Assembly (NCBI GenBank): GCA_029256485.1
Contig: JAQSXU010000005.1
Span: forward strand, 124,001 to 188,000
Direction: 5' to 3'
DNA length: 64,000 nt
DNA from: Clostridiaceae bacterium
Lineage (GTDB): Bacteria > Bacillota_A > Clostridia > Clostridiales > Clostridiaceae
Shown here: positions 26,121 through 35,678 of the stretch, piece after piece
How positions within the stretch are numbered: position 1 is the stretch's first letter
Layout of the letters: every line of letters begins with the position of its first letter
The notes under the pieces: generated by a model
Seen by the model: the letters and a program-made list of their open reading frames with translations, nothing else
What the model was told of the DNA's origin: nothing
The model's database searches: none
Program-made: the position numbers and the translations under genes

Positions 26121-27254
26121 ATGAATTTTAAAGATGTACTCATGACAGTGGAATTAGTTCTAAAAAGTAAAGCAGTTCCAATGATAGTAGGCGAAAGCGG
26201 AATTGGGAAAACGGCTTTGGCTAAAGAATTGGCTGAAAGGAATAATTATTATTATGTAAACATTGATGGCAATATGCTTAAGGAAGGGGAAATAGGCGGG
26301 CTGCCAACTGTAGAAGAGCACAGCATGTTAATTGGCAGCAAAGAAGTAAAAAGAAAGGTAACAACTTATGCAATTCACAGCAAATTTTTGGAGATAAACA
26401 ATATAATTGAATTGGACAATAACAGGGAGATATTGCTTTTCATAGATGAATTAAATAGGTGCGAACATAGTGTTCAGCAGGAATTGATGAATATTATTTT
26501 AAATAGGGAAATAAATGGGTATATATTGCCGAAAAAAGTACATGTAATTGCAGCAATGAATCCATCTATCAATAATGACGGTTTCTCTAGGAGTGAATAT
26601 CAGGTAGTGGACATGGATCCCGCTCAAGAGGATAGATTTGTATGGATTGAAATGGACGCCGATGTTCAAACTTGGATTCAATGGGGCATGGATGGCGGCA
26701 GAATAAATAATCAAATATTAGAATTTATTGCAGCCTTTCCAGAATATTTACATACACCCTATGCGGAAAGCAGTATAAAGACAACACCAAGAAGCTGGGA
26801 AAGAGTTTCCAATGCTTATAATGTTTATTTAAATGATAGAGAACATATTCCAGAAAGAATATTATTTAATGTAATAAAGGGTAATGTTGGACAAAATATT
26901 GCACAGGATTTTATGAACTTTATCAAAAACTATAGTAATCCTATAATTGCACCTGAAGAATTATTAAAAGAAGCAGAAATTTCAAATGAATTAGCAGATA
27001 AAATCCAGGGAGAGACACATTCAAGATTATATTTAATGAGTAAAAATGCCTTAAATTATATTAATGAATCAAAGGATAGAAAAAGAGAAATTTTAATTTT
27101 CTGCAAAATACTAAACCTTTATCCTAATGATTTGAAAATGGCTATAATGAAAGAAATAAAGAACAAATATCCAGAGGAGTTATATAAGGAATTCTTACAC
27201 CAGAATGAATTCATTAAAGGTTATTTTGATATGTATAAAAATTTTGAGGACTAA
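26121..27254 (+). CDS. MoxR-type AAA+ ATPase
   Basis: A 377-residue AAA+ ATPase with Walker A GESGIGKT (residues 24-31), Walker B LLFIDELNR, sensor-1 Asn in AAMNPS and an arginine in QEDRFVW, in the order of the MoxR/AAA_5 group. MoxR ATPases act as chaperones that remodel or insert cofactors into partner complexes, nearly always beside a von Willebrand factor A protein. That partner is the next gene. The C-terminal 120 residues are helical and not recognised. Confidence 0.9.
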   Translation: MNFKDVLMTVELVLKSKAVPMIVGESGIGKTALAKELAERNNYYYVNIDGNMLKEGEIGGLPTVEEHSMLIGSKEVKRKVTTYAIHSKFLEINNIIELDNNREILLFIDELNRCEHSVQQELMNIILNREINGYILPKKVHVIAAMNPSINNDGFSRSEYQVVDMDPAQEDRFVWIEMDADVQTWIQWGMDGGRINNQILEFIAAFPEYLHTPYAESSIKTTPRSWERVSNAYNVYLNDREHIPERILFNVIKGNVGQNIAQDFMNFIKNYSNPIIAPEELLKEAEISNELADKIQGETHSRLYLMSKNALNYINESKDRKREILIFCKILNLYPNDLKMAIMKEIKNKYPEELYKEFLHQNEFIKGYFDMYKNFED

Positions 27255-27317
27255 TTGTTTAATCTATATATAATGTATTAGAATTTTTGCATTATATCTA
27301 TTTAAGTAGGTGAATTT

Positions 27318-28682
27318 ATGGAGGAGAATTTTAATTTTGAAACATTACGAGTGGAATTATATAGTGAGGTAATATCATGGATAAAACCAGAGGAAGAAAT
27401 AAATGAACAATTCAAAAGAAAATTTTTAAAATTAATTGAACTATGTACTTTATCCATGATGAGTGGAGAAGATAATTTTTTTGCATACTTTATGATGAAT
27501 ATAAGTAAACATATAAAATTGGATTTACCTTCAGCTGCAGGTACCATCCCTAATATCACAGGATTTGAAATGTTTTTTAATCCAAAAATCTTTCTTTCAT
27601 GTTCCATTTTGCAGATGGAATCAATAATTAAACATGAGATATATCATATAATAAATCAACATTATAAGAGAGAAAGAGCATTGAGAAAAAAATACAGTAA
27701 ACTGGCCATAAATCTAGCTATGGATGTAAGTATAAATCAATATATAAAAAACCTTCCTCCTTGGAGCAATACTTTGGAAAGTGTTGGAATGTCCTATAAT
27801 GTTGAATTAAAAATGGGAAAAACCTTAGAAGAATATGTTGATGACATTGAAAGAGCAATTTATTCGCATAAGGATGAAAAAGCGAAAGCAGTTATTGATG
27901 ACATTTTAGATGATAATCTTCAACGTAATGAAGAATTACATAACATTTGGGATAAGGCATGGAATAACATGAATATGGAGGACATAGATGGATTAACAAA
28001 AAGAACTGCACTGCAGTCAGTAAAAGGCAATATTCCAGAACAAATAGAAAAGTATATTAAGGACATGAATAGAAATTCACAAATCAGATGGCAGGATTAT
28101 TTAAAAAAAATATCAGGAACACTGCCGGAAGGACACAGAAAAACTATAACCAGAAGGAATAGAAGGCAGCCTGACAGGCTAGATTTACATGGAACTTTAT
28201 CTAAAAAAATCACTGAAATAATCATAGCATTAGATATAAGTGGCAGCATTAGTGATAATGAATTTTATCAAAGTATTGGGGAAGTGTTTTCAATTATAAA
28301 GAACCAAAATCGTGAAGTTACTATAATTGAGTGCGACAGTGCAATAAGAAGAATATATAAGGTTAAAAATACAATGCAAGTGAAGAAAAAAATTAATACC
28401 AGAGGTGCAACGGCTTATTCTCCAGTATTTGAATATATGAATATGCATGGACATAGAAATTCAATACTTGTGTACTTTACCGATGGATTAGGAGAAAAGG
28501 AGCTTACCGTAGCACCATTAAACTATCACATAATATGGGTATTAACGGGAAAGGGAAAGGAATTATCACTAAATCATCCTTATGGTAAAATATTAAGACT
28601 ATCAAATGTAGAGTACGAAGAGCCGGATATTTTTTATGCAAAAAATGAATTAAAAGAAATAAGGATGGAATGGGCTAGATAA
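27318..28682 (+). CDS. VWA-domain protein with N-terminal metallopeptidase-like domain (DUF2201 type)
   Basis: A 454-residue protein. The N-terminal half holds KHEIYHIINQH, an HExxH-type zinc motif (His106, Glu107, His110) as in the DUF2201 putative metallopeptidase domain. The C-terminal half is a von Willebrand factor A-like domain with a complete MIDAS: Asp306-x-Ser308-x-Ser310 in ALDISGSIS, Thr in RGATAYSP and Asp in YFTDGLGE. Known MoxR partners carry such VWA domains. No signal peptide, so it is cytoplasmic. It starts 63 bp after the ATPase gene behind TAGGTG and completes the three-gene cluster. Confidence 0.88.
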   Translation: MEENFNFETLRVELYSEVISWIKPEEEINEQFKRKFLKLIELCTLSMMSGEDNFFAYFMMNISKHIKLDLPSAAGTIPNITGFEMFFNPKIFLSCSILQMESIIKHEIYHIINQHYKRERALRKKYSKLAINLAMDVSINQYIKNLPPWSNTLESVGMSYNVELKMGKTLEEYVDDIERAIYSHKDEKAKAVIDDILDDNLQRNEELHNIWDKAWNNMNMEDIDGLTKRTALQSVKGNIPEQIEKYIKDMNRNSQIRWQDYLKKISGTLPEGHRKTITRRNRRQPDRLDLHGTLSKKITEIIIALDISGSISDNEFYQSIGEVFSIIKNQNREVTIIECDSAIRRIYKVKNTMQVKKKINTRGATAYSPVFEYMNMHGHRNSILVYFTDGLGEKELTVAPLNYHIIWVLTGKGKELSLNHPYGKILRLSNVEYEEPDIFYAKNELKEIRMEWAR

Positions 28683-28737
28683 GTTTTGCTTTTGTTTTTT
28701 ATAGAATAAGGTATAATAAGGTGTGGAGGTATATAAA

Positions 28738-29469
28738 ATGAATAAAAAGTTATGGTACGCTTATTTTGCAGGTTATATGATATTCACATCTGTGTATAAA
28801 ATAAAATATAAAATGTTGAAAAAAAAGTCTCATGAGGAGTCAGAAAAATACCTTTACAGTAAAACAATAGAAATGTCCAATTTTGTATTGAAAAAAACTA
28901 AAACTACTACAAAAATTACAGGTATTGAGAATATTCCAGAGGGACCTTGTGTATTTGTGTCAAATCATCAGGGAATTTTTGATGGATTTTTGTTTTTCGG
29001 ATTCATAAATAAGCCAATTGGATTTATTGCAAAGAAGGAAATAAAAAAACTTCCTCTAATTTCGGGATGGTTAGAGATGCTTCACACTGTTTTTATAAAC
29101 AGAAAAAATATAAGAGAATCTGTTAAAGCTATAAATGCAGGAGTGGAAAATGTTAAGAGTGGATATTCTATGATTATTTTTCCGGAAGGCACTAGAAGTC
29201 TGGGGGGAAAAATGAAGGAATTTAAAAAGGGAAGTATGAAATTAGCCATCAATGCAGGAGTGCCAGTGGTTCCAGTTACAATAGAAGGTACATATAAGGT
29301 ACTAGAAACAGGTAATCAAGTAACAGGGAATAAACTTTATATGGTTATCCATAAGCCTATTGATGTGCCAAGCTTATCAAAAGAAGAAAAGGCAAATTTA
29401 TCTGAAACTCTTCATAATATTATTGAAAGTGAACTAAATAAAATTTTAGATGAAAATAAAAAAGTGTAG
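28738..29469 (+). CDS. 1-acyl-sn-glycerol-3-phosphate acyltransferase (PlsC family)
   Basis: A 243-residue membrane-associated acyltransferase. Family motifs are in order: NHQGIFD (NHx4D catalytic), FINRKNI, FPEGTRS (substrate phosphate binding) and VPVVPVTIEG. It transfers an acyl chain to lysophosphatidic acid in phospholipid synthesis. Start: ATG at 28738 with GTGGAGG at 28723-28729, rather than the upstream ATG/GTG that overlaps the ribosome site. The stop is inside a 26-bp palindrome shared with the convergent fbp gene. Confidence 0.9.
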   Translation: MNKKLWYAYFAGYMIFTSVYKIKYKMLKKKSHEESEKYLYSKTIEMSNFVLKKTKTTTKITGIENIPEGPCVFVSNHQGIFDGFLFFGFINKPIGFIAKKEIKKLPLISGWLEMLHTVFINRKNIRESVKAINAGVENVKSGYSMIIFPEGTRSLGGKMKEFKKGSMKLAINAGVPVVPVTIEGTYKVLETGNQVTGNKLYMVIHKPIDVPSLSKEEKANLSETLHNIIESELNKILDENKKV

Positions 29470-29489
29470 GAAGAATATTCTTCCTACAC
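29464..29489. terminator. 26-bp perfect palindrome, bidirectional terminator
   Basis: The sequence from 29464 to 29489 is an exact palindrome (arm GTGTAGGAAGAAT). It contains the last Val codon and stop of both convergent genes, GTG TAG on each strand, and the 15 bp between the CDSs. A T-rich stretch follows to the right (TTTTCTTTAA) and A-rich codons precede it on the left. Confidence 0.8.
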
Positions 29490-31472
29490 ATTTTCTTTAA
29501 TAAGACCTTTTCTATATGCAATTAAAAGCATTTTAAGATCGGAAATCTGCTTCTTTAAGTGCTTTCCTATATCAGTATCACCTACAGTTTTTCGCTTAAC
29601 TACCTGTTCTAGTATTGTAGAAGATGATAAAATATCCTTTTCATCTACAATAGCCTTTTCCGTGGATTCAAAGGGTTCATGGGAAATAAGCAAAAGTCCA
29701 AAGGAGTTATAAATTAACGTATAACCTGCAATACCAGTTTCCGGCTGATATGCTCTGCAGAACCCTCCATCTATAACTAGCAGTTTACCATTAGCTTTAA
29801 TTGGGCTTTCACCCTCCTTAGTTTTTACTGGTATGTGGCCATTTATTATATGTGAAGTTTCAGGATCTAGTGAAAATTCACTTAATATTCTGTTGCTTAA
29901 ATCAACTTCATCCCTATATTTGTAGTAAGCATTTCTAAGCTCTATATGAGTTGATTTATCGTTGATAAAGTATCTTTCAAAAGTGGTCATTTTATCCTTT
30001 CCAAACATAGGAGAATCAGGTCCGCACCATAAGTACCACATCATATCCATGCCAAATTTTTTAGTTTCAGCATTTTTCTTTGAAAAGTAAGAGTCTCTGG
30101 CAAGCCTGTCAATTCGGTCAAGAAGAGATTTACCGCTATAAAAAACATTACCTATTTTTATCTTTGTAAAGCTTCCATCTTCATTTAATGGAATACAGCT
30201 GTGAAAAAGTAAATTTGAATTAAAAACTAAATACATGCTGCCCTTACTATATAAAAATTTAATATGTTTTTGAAGTTTGTCACTGTTTGTAAAAGAACGG
30301 GTTAATTTTTCTATTAAATCTTCTTCTTCTGAGGTCAATTCATATGGATTTTCCTTACCTATTGTTGGAAACTTAATATCATTTAGATTATAGATTTTAC
30401 CATATAAATTTATAGTGCCATTTTCATAATCAATTTTATCTAAAAGTAATCTGTCATTCATATTAAATTCAGGATGAGACTTTATTATTTGTCCCTCTAA
30501 TTTAAATTGTATAATAGAAATAGCTTTATGCATCTTTGAAATTAAATTAATATCATTTTTACTCAATGTTTTATCAATGGTTTTGGGCTTAAAACTTTTA
30601 CATGGATCGTCACTGTAATGATCAATAGCAAATGTAGCCAGCGGAAGTAGGTTTATACCATAACCATCCTCTACAGTATTTAGATTAGCATACCTTAAAG
30701 ATATCCTAAGTACATTAGCTATACAAGCTTTTGAGCCGGCTGCTGCGGCCATCCATAGAGCATCATGATTTCCCCATTGAATATCTATTGAATGATGATT
30801 CATAAGAGCATCCATTATTATTTCAGCCCCAGGTCCTCTGTCATATATATCCCCTATAATGTGAAGCCTATCTACTACTAATTTTTGTATGACTCTGGAA
30901 ATTGCTATAATAAATTCACCTGCTATATCAATATCAATTAAAGTTTTTATTATTTCATTATAGTAATCCTGTTTATCAATTTTATCTCCCTGCTCATGAA
31001 GCAATTCTTCTATTATATATGAAAAGTCCTTGGGAAGTGCTTTTCTAACTTTAGAACGAGTATATTTTGATGAAACATTTTTACATAGCTGAATGAGCTG
31101 GTACATTGTTATTCTGTACCAATCATCTAAATTTTCCTCAGTTTGTTTAATTATTTCAAGCTTTTGTTCCGGATAATAAATTAATGTAGCAAGTCTGGTT
31201 TTTTCCTTTTCTCTTAAGGAATTACCAAACACATCATCGATTTTTCTCTTAATGACTCCTGAAGCGTTTTTCAGCATATGTGTAAAGGATTCATATTCAC
31301 CATGAATATCACTGATAAAATGTTCAGTAGCCTTTGGTAAATTTAAAATGGATTGAAGATTTATTACTTCTGTGCTTGCTGCGGAAATAGTTGGATATTG
31401 TTTAGCTAGTAGGTTTAAATAACGTAAATCCTTCTCGATTCTGTCAATATCTTTATCCGTATAGAAGGCCAT
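29484..31472 (-). CDS. fbp: fructose-1,6-bisphosphatase, class III
   Basis: A 662-residue enzyme with the size and sequence of the Firmicutes class III FBPase (Bacillus Fbp), a calcineurin-like metallophosphatase unlike class I or II enzymes. Metal-binding blocks are [32 protein letters not shown] and INGHIPVK. It hydrolyses fructose-1,6-bisphosphate to fructose-6-phosphate in gluconeogenesis, consistent with an ATP-type PEP carboxykinase later in the window. Start ATG at 31472 after GGGAGG. Confidence 0.95.
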   Translation of the reverse strand: MAFYTDKDIDRIEKDLRYLNLLAKQYPTISAASTEVINLQSILNLPKATEHFISDIHGEYESFTHMLKNASGVIKRKIDDVFGNSLREKEKTRLATLIYYPEQKLEIIKQTEENLDDWYRITMYQLIQLCKNVSSKYTRSKVRKALPKDFSYIIEELLHEQGDKIDKQDYYNEIIKTLIDIDIAGEFIIAISRVIQKLVVDRLHIIGDIYDRGPGAEIIMDALMNHHSIDIQWGNHDALWMAAAAGSKACIANVLRISLRYANLNTVEDGYGINLLPLATFAIDHYSDDPCKSFKPKTIDKTLSKNDINLISKMHKAISIIQFKLEGQIIKSHPEFNMNDRLLLDKIDYENGTINLYGKIYNLNDIKFPTIGKENPYELTSEEEDLIEKLTRSFTNSDKLQKHIKFLYSKGSMYLVFNSNLLFHSCIPLNEDGSFTKIKIGNVFYSGKSLLDRIDRLARDSYFSKKNAETKKFGMDMMWYLWCGPDSPMFGKDKMTTFERYFINDKSTHIELRNAYYKYRDEVDLSNRILSEFSLDPETSHIINGHIPVKTKEGESPIKANGKLLVIDGGFCRAYQPETGIAGYTLIYNSFGLLLISHEPFESTEKAIVDEKDILSSSTILEQVVKRKTVGDTDIGKHLKKQISDLKMLLIAYRKGLIKENV

Positions 31473-31763
31473 TGCAATTCCTCCCTTATATAAGCTTTAT
31501 GTACAATTGGAATATTAAATACAATATTAATATACAACATATTTATTAAATAGTATATACTTATTTAATGATTTTGTAACAATAGTATATATTTATAATA
31601 ACTTAAATATAAGATTTAATTCATATTATAACATAGCTTGGATAAAAAATTAATTAAAAACACTTAGATTTTTATAAAAAAGTTAATATATGTAATACTA
31701 TTTTCAATATTAAACGTATATATAATTAAATAACAGATAAATTGCCTTTTGGGAGGGAGAACA

Positions 31764-32714
31764 TTGGGTAAAAATTTAAAGTGGTACAATAATTTTTTAC
31801 TGACTTTTATTTTATTAGCTATGGTTGTTTTAAATGCTGGCTGCGGAAAAAAATCTGCTACTGGAAGTACATCAACGAGTCAAAAAAATACTCAATCCGT
31901 AATTACAGAGGAAAAAAAAGATAACGGCAGCGTAAATTTAGATGTGAATAATACAACGGATAAAAGTAAAAGCAGCCAAGGAGAAGCAGAGGACAAGACA
32001 AAAACAACAATTGCAGCAAGTGAAAGAAAAATTATTAAAAATGCAGATATTCAGCTTGAAACATTACAATTTGATAAAACCAACAGTTCAATATTGAGTA
32101 AGACAGAACAGTTTTCCGGTTATGTAGAAAGTTCCAATATAACTGGCACTAGCATTAGTGATAAGGATACAATTTCTAATAGGACTGCCAGATTTGTGCT
32201 GAGAATACCTAAAAATAGTTTTGATAAATTTTTAAATGATCTTGGAAGTATCGGCAATATAACAAGTAAAACAGTTTCAGGAAATGATGTAACTTCACAA
32301 TACTTCGATACAGAAGCTCATTTAAAGTCACTGCAGGTAGAAGAGGATAGACTTTTGGAAATATTGAAGAAAACAGGAGAATTAAAAGATATTATTGAAG
32401 TTGAAAAGGAGCTCACAAATGTAAGGTATCAAATAGAAAATTTAACAGGTACCTTAAAAAAGTGGGATAACTTAGTAGACTATTGCACAATTAATTTGGT
32501 GGTTTCAGAGGTACAGAAAATTAATATCGCTGCAGCAAAGCCAGTAACTCTGGGAGAAAAAATATCATATACATTTAAGCTTTCAATAAAATCTCTATCA
32601 TGTTTGGGAAAGGGTGCAATAATAGCCATAACAGCTGTAATACCTTACTTGATTATTATTATTCCAATTCTATTCCTTGTAAGATATGTGTTGAAAAAGA
32701 AAGAAAAAAAATAA
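31764..32714 (+). CDS. DUF4349 family lipoprotein
   Basis: About 316 residues. A hydrophobic leader ends in the lipobox NAGC, so the protein is exported and lipid-anchored. A Ser/Thr/Lys-rich linker leads to the DUF4349 domain (ERKIIKNADIQLETLQFD... through IIEVEKELTNVRYQIENL, a coiled-coil stretch) and a C-terminal membrane helix near residues 285-310. Function undefined. Start: TTG at 31764 follows GGGAGGG with a six-base spacer, whereas the in-frame TTG at 31749 overlaps that site. The 290 bp upstream are very AT-rich and hold no gene. Confidence 0.85.
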   Translation: MGKNLKWYNNFLLTFILLAMVVLNAGCGKKSATGSTSTSQKNTQSVITEEKKDNGSVNLDVNNTTDKSKSSQGEAEDKTKTTIAASERKIIKNADIQLETLQFDKTNSSILSKTEQFSGYVESSNITGTSISDKDTISNRTARFVLRIPKNSFDKFLNDLGSIGNITSKTVSGNDVTSQYFDTEAHLKSLQVEEDRLLEILKKTGELKDIIEVEKELTNVRYQIENLTGTLKKWDNLVDYCTINLVVSEVQKINIAAAKPVTLGEKISYTFKLSIKSLSCLGKGAIIAITAVIPYLIIIIPILFLVRYVLKKKEKK

Positions 32715-32722
32715 CAGCTGCC

Positions 32723-32749
32723 GTGACCTGCTGAAGTTTAGCAGGTCAC
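32723..32749. terminator. hairpin terminator between convergent genes
   Basis: A perfect 10-bp stem GTGACCTGCT / AGCAGGTCAC with a 7-nt loop lies between the DUF4349 gene and the convergent sortase gene. Confidence 0.7.
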
Positions 32750-32774
32750 AGTAACTATTTTATAATAATTTTGC

Positions 32775-33365
32775 CTATTCTAATCTTGCTTTTATTATTA
32801 ACCTATGACTAGCAATTCTTATAGGAGTACATGTTACCAGAGTTAATGTAGCATCCTTAGTGGGATTCAGTACACTAACCTCTGAGGGTTCAACTACAAA
32901 GGAATTATATACTTTATATTTGTATTCTCCTTTTTTTGTTTTAATTATTATTTCATCACCGTTTGTAACTTCATTTAGTCTATTAAAATATTCACTATAA
33001 GTATAACTTCTGTGACCGGCAACACAAAAGTTTCCAGCTTGACCAGGTTGTCCAGTGCCAGGGAAATGGCCAACCGCATATTTTAAAGTTTCTAAATCAA
33101 CACCTTCACCTATAGCTACATTTAAATTAATTTTTGGTATAGTCATAATACCAATGGCACCCTGATCCAGTGTGGGAGGCTTTTTATTTGATGATTTTTC
33201 CTCATATGAACTATCTTTACTATCAACTTGCTGTAATGTTTTTTGAAAAGCATTTATCATATCCTGCTGCTTTTTAAAAGCCCAGTATTTCATTCCCATA
33301 GCAACCGCTATTATGGAAATTCCAATTACTATTAAACCTATACCAATATATTTTTTAACCTTCAA
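32775..33365 (-). CDS. class D-like sortase
   Basis: A 196-residue sortase with an N-terminal membrane anchor (residues 7-24). The catalytic triad is visible: His118 in VAGHRSYTYSEYF, Cys179 in TLVTCTP and Arg188 in IASHR. TLVTCTP with the nearby KINLNVAIGEG strand is usual for class D sortases. It would attach surface proteins to the wall through a C-terminal sorting signal or act as a housekeeping sortase; no LPxTG-type substrate gene is in this window. Confidence 0.9.
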   Translation of the reverse strand: MKVKKYIGIGLIVIGISIIAVAMGMKYWAFKKQQDMINAFQKTLQQVDSKDSSYEEKSSNKKPPTLDQGAIGIMTIPKINLNVAIGEGVDLETLKYAVGHFPGTGQPGQAGNFCVAGHRSYTYSEYFNRLNEVTNGDEIIIKTKKGEYKYKVYNSFVVEPSEVSVLNPTKDATLTLVTCTPIRIASHRLIIKARLE

Positions 33366-33431
33366 AGTAATAATCCTCCTGAATAAAAATAAGTTATGAT
33401 AATTGAATATTATTATTATATCACAATTATT

Positions 33432-34544
33432 TTAATCCATATTAAGTATAAAGTTTATTATGCAATATATCCCATAAAGTAGACATTCATCAGAAGCATT
33501 AAAGGCTGGAGAATGCAGTGGAGCTTTTCCATAATTATTATCTGATATTCCAAGTCTAAAGTGAACAGCAGGAACTTTATTTGCAAAAAATGAAAAGTCT
33601 TCAGAGGCAAAGGTTTTTTCAAGAGGCATAACATTTTTTTCTCCAAGAATTTTTTTTGTTTTATTAATAAAATCATCTGTTAGAGCATAATTATTTATTA
33701 ATGGAGGGTATAGAAAAACATAGTTTAAATCAACGTGGCAGTTGTAATTCTTTCCACATAGCTCACTGGTATTTTTTATCTCATTATAGATTTTTTTTCT
33801 AACTTCTTCATCAAATGTTCTAACTGTACCCATTACAAGTGCTTCATCTGCTATAACGTTAGGAGTATCGCCACACTTTATTGAGGAAAATGTGATAACG
33901 TTAGGACTCAAAGGATTGGTTTGAATTCTTGATTTATTATTTATAGTTTGAATTAATTCTAAAGCCGGGTATAATGGATTTTTGCATAAATGTGGCATAG
34001 CAGCATGACCTCCCTGACCTTTAAACTTTATGAAAAAGTCATCCACGGAGGCCATGGATGGGCCCTTACTTACTTCAATTGACCCAACTGGAATATTTGG
34101 CCACACATGAAAACCAATTATGCTTTTTACTTCAGGGTTTTCTAAAACACCATCTTCAATCATTGGAAGTGCACCTCCAAAGTTTTCTTCAGCAGGCTGA
34201 AATATAAATTTTATACACTTATTGTAGTTTATTTGCTTCAAAACTAATGCACAACCTAATACCACTGCCATGTGGTAATCGTGTCCGCAAAAATGGGAAA
34301 CCCCGTTTATTGGAAGTGCATCCATATCTGCACGTATGGCAATACACTGGGCTTCATTATTTAATACACCAACTACTCCAGTTCTAGTACATGGATAATT
34401 ATTAATACCAAGTTCATTTAAAAATGAAGTGATAATTTCTTTAGTTTTAAACTCATTATAACCAATTTCTGCATTATCATGAAGTTTGCATCTTAATGCT
34501 TTTACAACTGGTAAAATTGATTCTATATTTTTTTTAAAATCCAT
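33432..34544 (-). CDS. M20 family metallopeptidase / amidohydrolase
   Basis: A 370-residue amidohydrolase of the hippurate hydrolase/N-acyl-amino-acid type. Landmarks are IRADMDALPI, the metal-binding CGHDYHMAVVLG, catalytic PAEENFGGA, HVWP, and a late His in PLHSPAF; the lid domain starts at KGQGGHAAMPH. Likely substrates are N-acetylated amino acids or diaminopimelate intermediates. It is close to N-acetyldiaminopimelate deacetylase in length, but no lysine operon is around it, so the substrate stays open. Confidence 0.9.
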   Translation of the reverse strand: MDFKKNIESILPVVKALRCKLHDNAEIGYNEFKTKEIITSFLNELGINNYPCTRTGVVGVLNNEAQCIAIRADMDALPINGVSHFCGHDYHMAVVLGCALVLKQINYNKCIKFIFQPAEENFGGALPMIEDGVLENPEVKSIIGFHVWPNIPVGSIEVSKGPSMASVDDFFIKFKGQGGHAAMPHLCKNPLYPALELIQTINNKSRIQTNPLSPNVITFSSIKCGDTPNVIADEALVMGTVRTFDEEVRKKIYNEIKNTSELCGKNYNCHVDLNYVFLYPPLINNYALTDDFINKTKKILGEKNVMPLEKTFASEDFSFFANKVPAVHFRLGISDNNYGKAPLHSPAFNASDECLLYGIYCIINFILNMD

Positions 34545-34778
34545 AAAATAATTCCTTTCATACTATAAAAATTTTTAAAATATATTAATTATAGGATTAT
34601 ATAAATATGAATAATTATAAATAAAAAATTATATTTATGCAATAATTTATTTTTTCTTTTTAAATATGAAAATGTTATCAAAAATTAAGTTTATGGGTAG
34701 ATTTTACAGCAAAAAAAGTGTAAGATTATGAGTGTAACTTACAAAATATATTGAAATAAATAGATTTAAATACAATTA

Positions 34779-34808
34779 TTGTATACAACCATATTTCTAT
34801 GGTACAAT
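34779..34808 (+). promoter_or_regulatory. predicted sigma-A-type promoter
   Basis: TTGTAT (34779-34784) and TACAAT (34803-34808) are 18 bp apart, 29 bp before the GTG start. The -35 region is part of the palindrome TTGTATACAA (34779-34788), which could bind a regulator. Confidence 0.55.
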
Positions 34809-34837
34809 ATAGATGTATTTTTAAAGGTGGGGTAGTA

Positions 34838-35464
34838 GTGGATTTGAATTCTTTCGAAGATGTAATTAAGAGAATTGATGGTGTTTTACATGTAAAAATG
34901 ATAGCTAATGAAAGTGAAACTGATTTGGCTGAAATTCATGTATTGGCAAATAATCACAGGGCACCAAAACAAATAGTGAGAGACATTGAATCATCACTTT
35001 TAGCAGCTTTTGACTATAGAATAGACAGAAAAACTTTAAGTATTGCTCAAATAGAAACTGACGAGCCAAGCAGAATAATAAAAAGAATTAGATTTGATGG
35101 TTTGGCATTTAAAAATTCCGGCAACTATGCTGAATGTAGTGTAAAGCTTATATTCGAAGATGAGGAATTTGAATCTACACAAAGTGGAATTAAAACTGCC
35201 TCAAATACAAAAAAGATTGTAGCAGAAGCTGCCATTAAAGCTGTTGAAAAAATATTAGGACAAGGTATGCTGTTTGATATTCAGGATGTAATAGTTACAG
35301 AAGGCAGAGATGTAAGCTTTGTATCAGTGTTAGTGAATGTAGTAATAAGAGGAATAGAGGAAACATTAGTTGGATCCTCCATAGTTAAAAATGATTTAAA
35401 TGAAGCAATTGTAAAAGCAGCACTAGATGCAATTAACAGAAGAATTGAGAAAAGCAGCATCTAG
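34838..35464 (+). CDS. conserved hypothetical protein (208 aa)
   Basis: A soluble alpha/beta protein with no signal peptide or membrane helix. Two different parts are visible: an N-terminal module (about residues 1-75, DGVLHVKMIANESETDLAE..) and a C-terminal module (about 85-205) with alternating strands and an AEAAIKAVEKIL helix followed by a similar EAIVKAALDAINRRI helix, suggesting an internal repeat. I do not recognise the family. Start: GTG at 34838 is favoured because AAAGGTGGGG lies just before it; the ATG at 34799 overlaps the -10 box. It precedes the structured leader and HD-GYP gene on the same strand. Confidence 0.6.
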   Translation: MDLNSFEDVIKRIDGVLHVKMIANESETDLAEIHVLANNHRAPKQIVRDIESSLLAAFDYRIDRKTLSIAQIETDEPSRIIKRIRFDGLAFKNSGNYAECSVKLIFEDEEFESTQSGIKTASNTKKIVAEAAIKAVEKILGQGMLFDIQDVIVTEGRDVSFVSVLVNVVIRGIEETLVGSSIVKNDLNEAIVKAALDAINRRIEKSSI

Positions 35465-35488
35465 CATCTAAATAATTTAATATGCTTA

Positions 35489-35597
35489 TAAAGGCCGATT
35501 ATTATAGAAATTAAGTACAATATACACCCTTAGCGGAGATAAATATAACAGGCTATAGCGGATTCCTGTTAATTTACTATAAGGGGGGTTTTTCTAA
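35489..35597 (+). ncRNA. structured leader, possible cis-acting RNA
   Basis: Between the hypothetical gene and the 26-residue peptide the RNA can form nested stems: CCCTTA (about 35527-35532) with TAAGGG (35579-35584), and AACAGG with CCTGTT inside it; TAGCGGA occurs twice. An outer arm AAAGGCCGATT (35490-35500) is complementary to AATCGGCCTTT (35689-35699) beyond the peptide ORF, so the peptide gene is enclosed in a long-range helix. No known riboswitch consensus was recognised. Structure inferred by eye. Confidence 0.45.
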
Positions 35598-35678
35598 ATG
35601 AAAAAGTTAACATTAGTACTTTTAGCTTTATTAGCACTTGCTATTGCAGGTGGATCATCCATGACTTGGGTTTGGTAA
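35598..35678 (+). CDS. 26-residue hydrophobic, signal-peptide-like peptide
   Basis: ATG at 35598 is preceded by AAGGGGGGT with an eight-base spacer, one of the strongest ribosome sites in the window. The peptide starts MKKLTLVLLALLALAIA, like a secretion signal, and ends GGSSMTWVW, a short Trp-rich tail. This is the shape of peptide pheromone precursors such as streptococcal short hydrophobic peptides, but also of leader or small membrane peptides. The membrane HD-GYP gene starts 39 bp later, so the two are probably co-transcribed. Function unknown. Confidence 0.6.
   Translation: MKKLTLVLLALLALAIAGGSSMTWVW

Noticed and set aside
31473..31763. A gene or structured RNA in the 290-bp gap before the DUF4349 gene
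   Set aside because: Only AT-rich sequence with a repeated TAGTATATA; no ORF with a ribosome site and no stable stem.
35598..35678. An agr-type quorum-sensing locus
   Set aside because: The small peptide lacks the AgrD cysteine/acidic tail and there is no AgrB gene; only the general pheromone-like shape was kept as a hypothesis.
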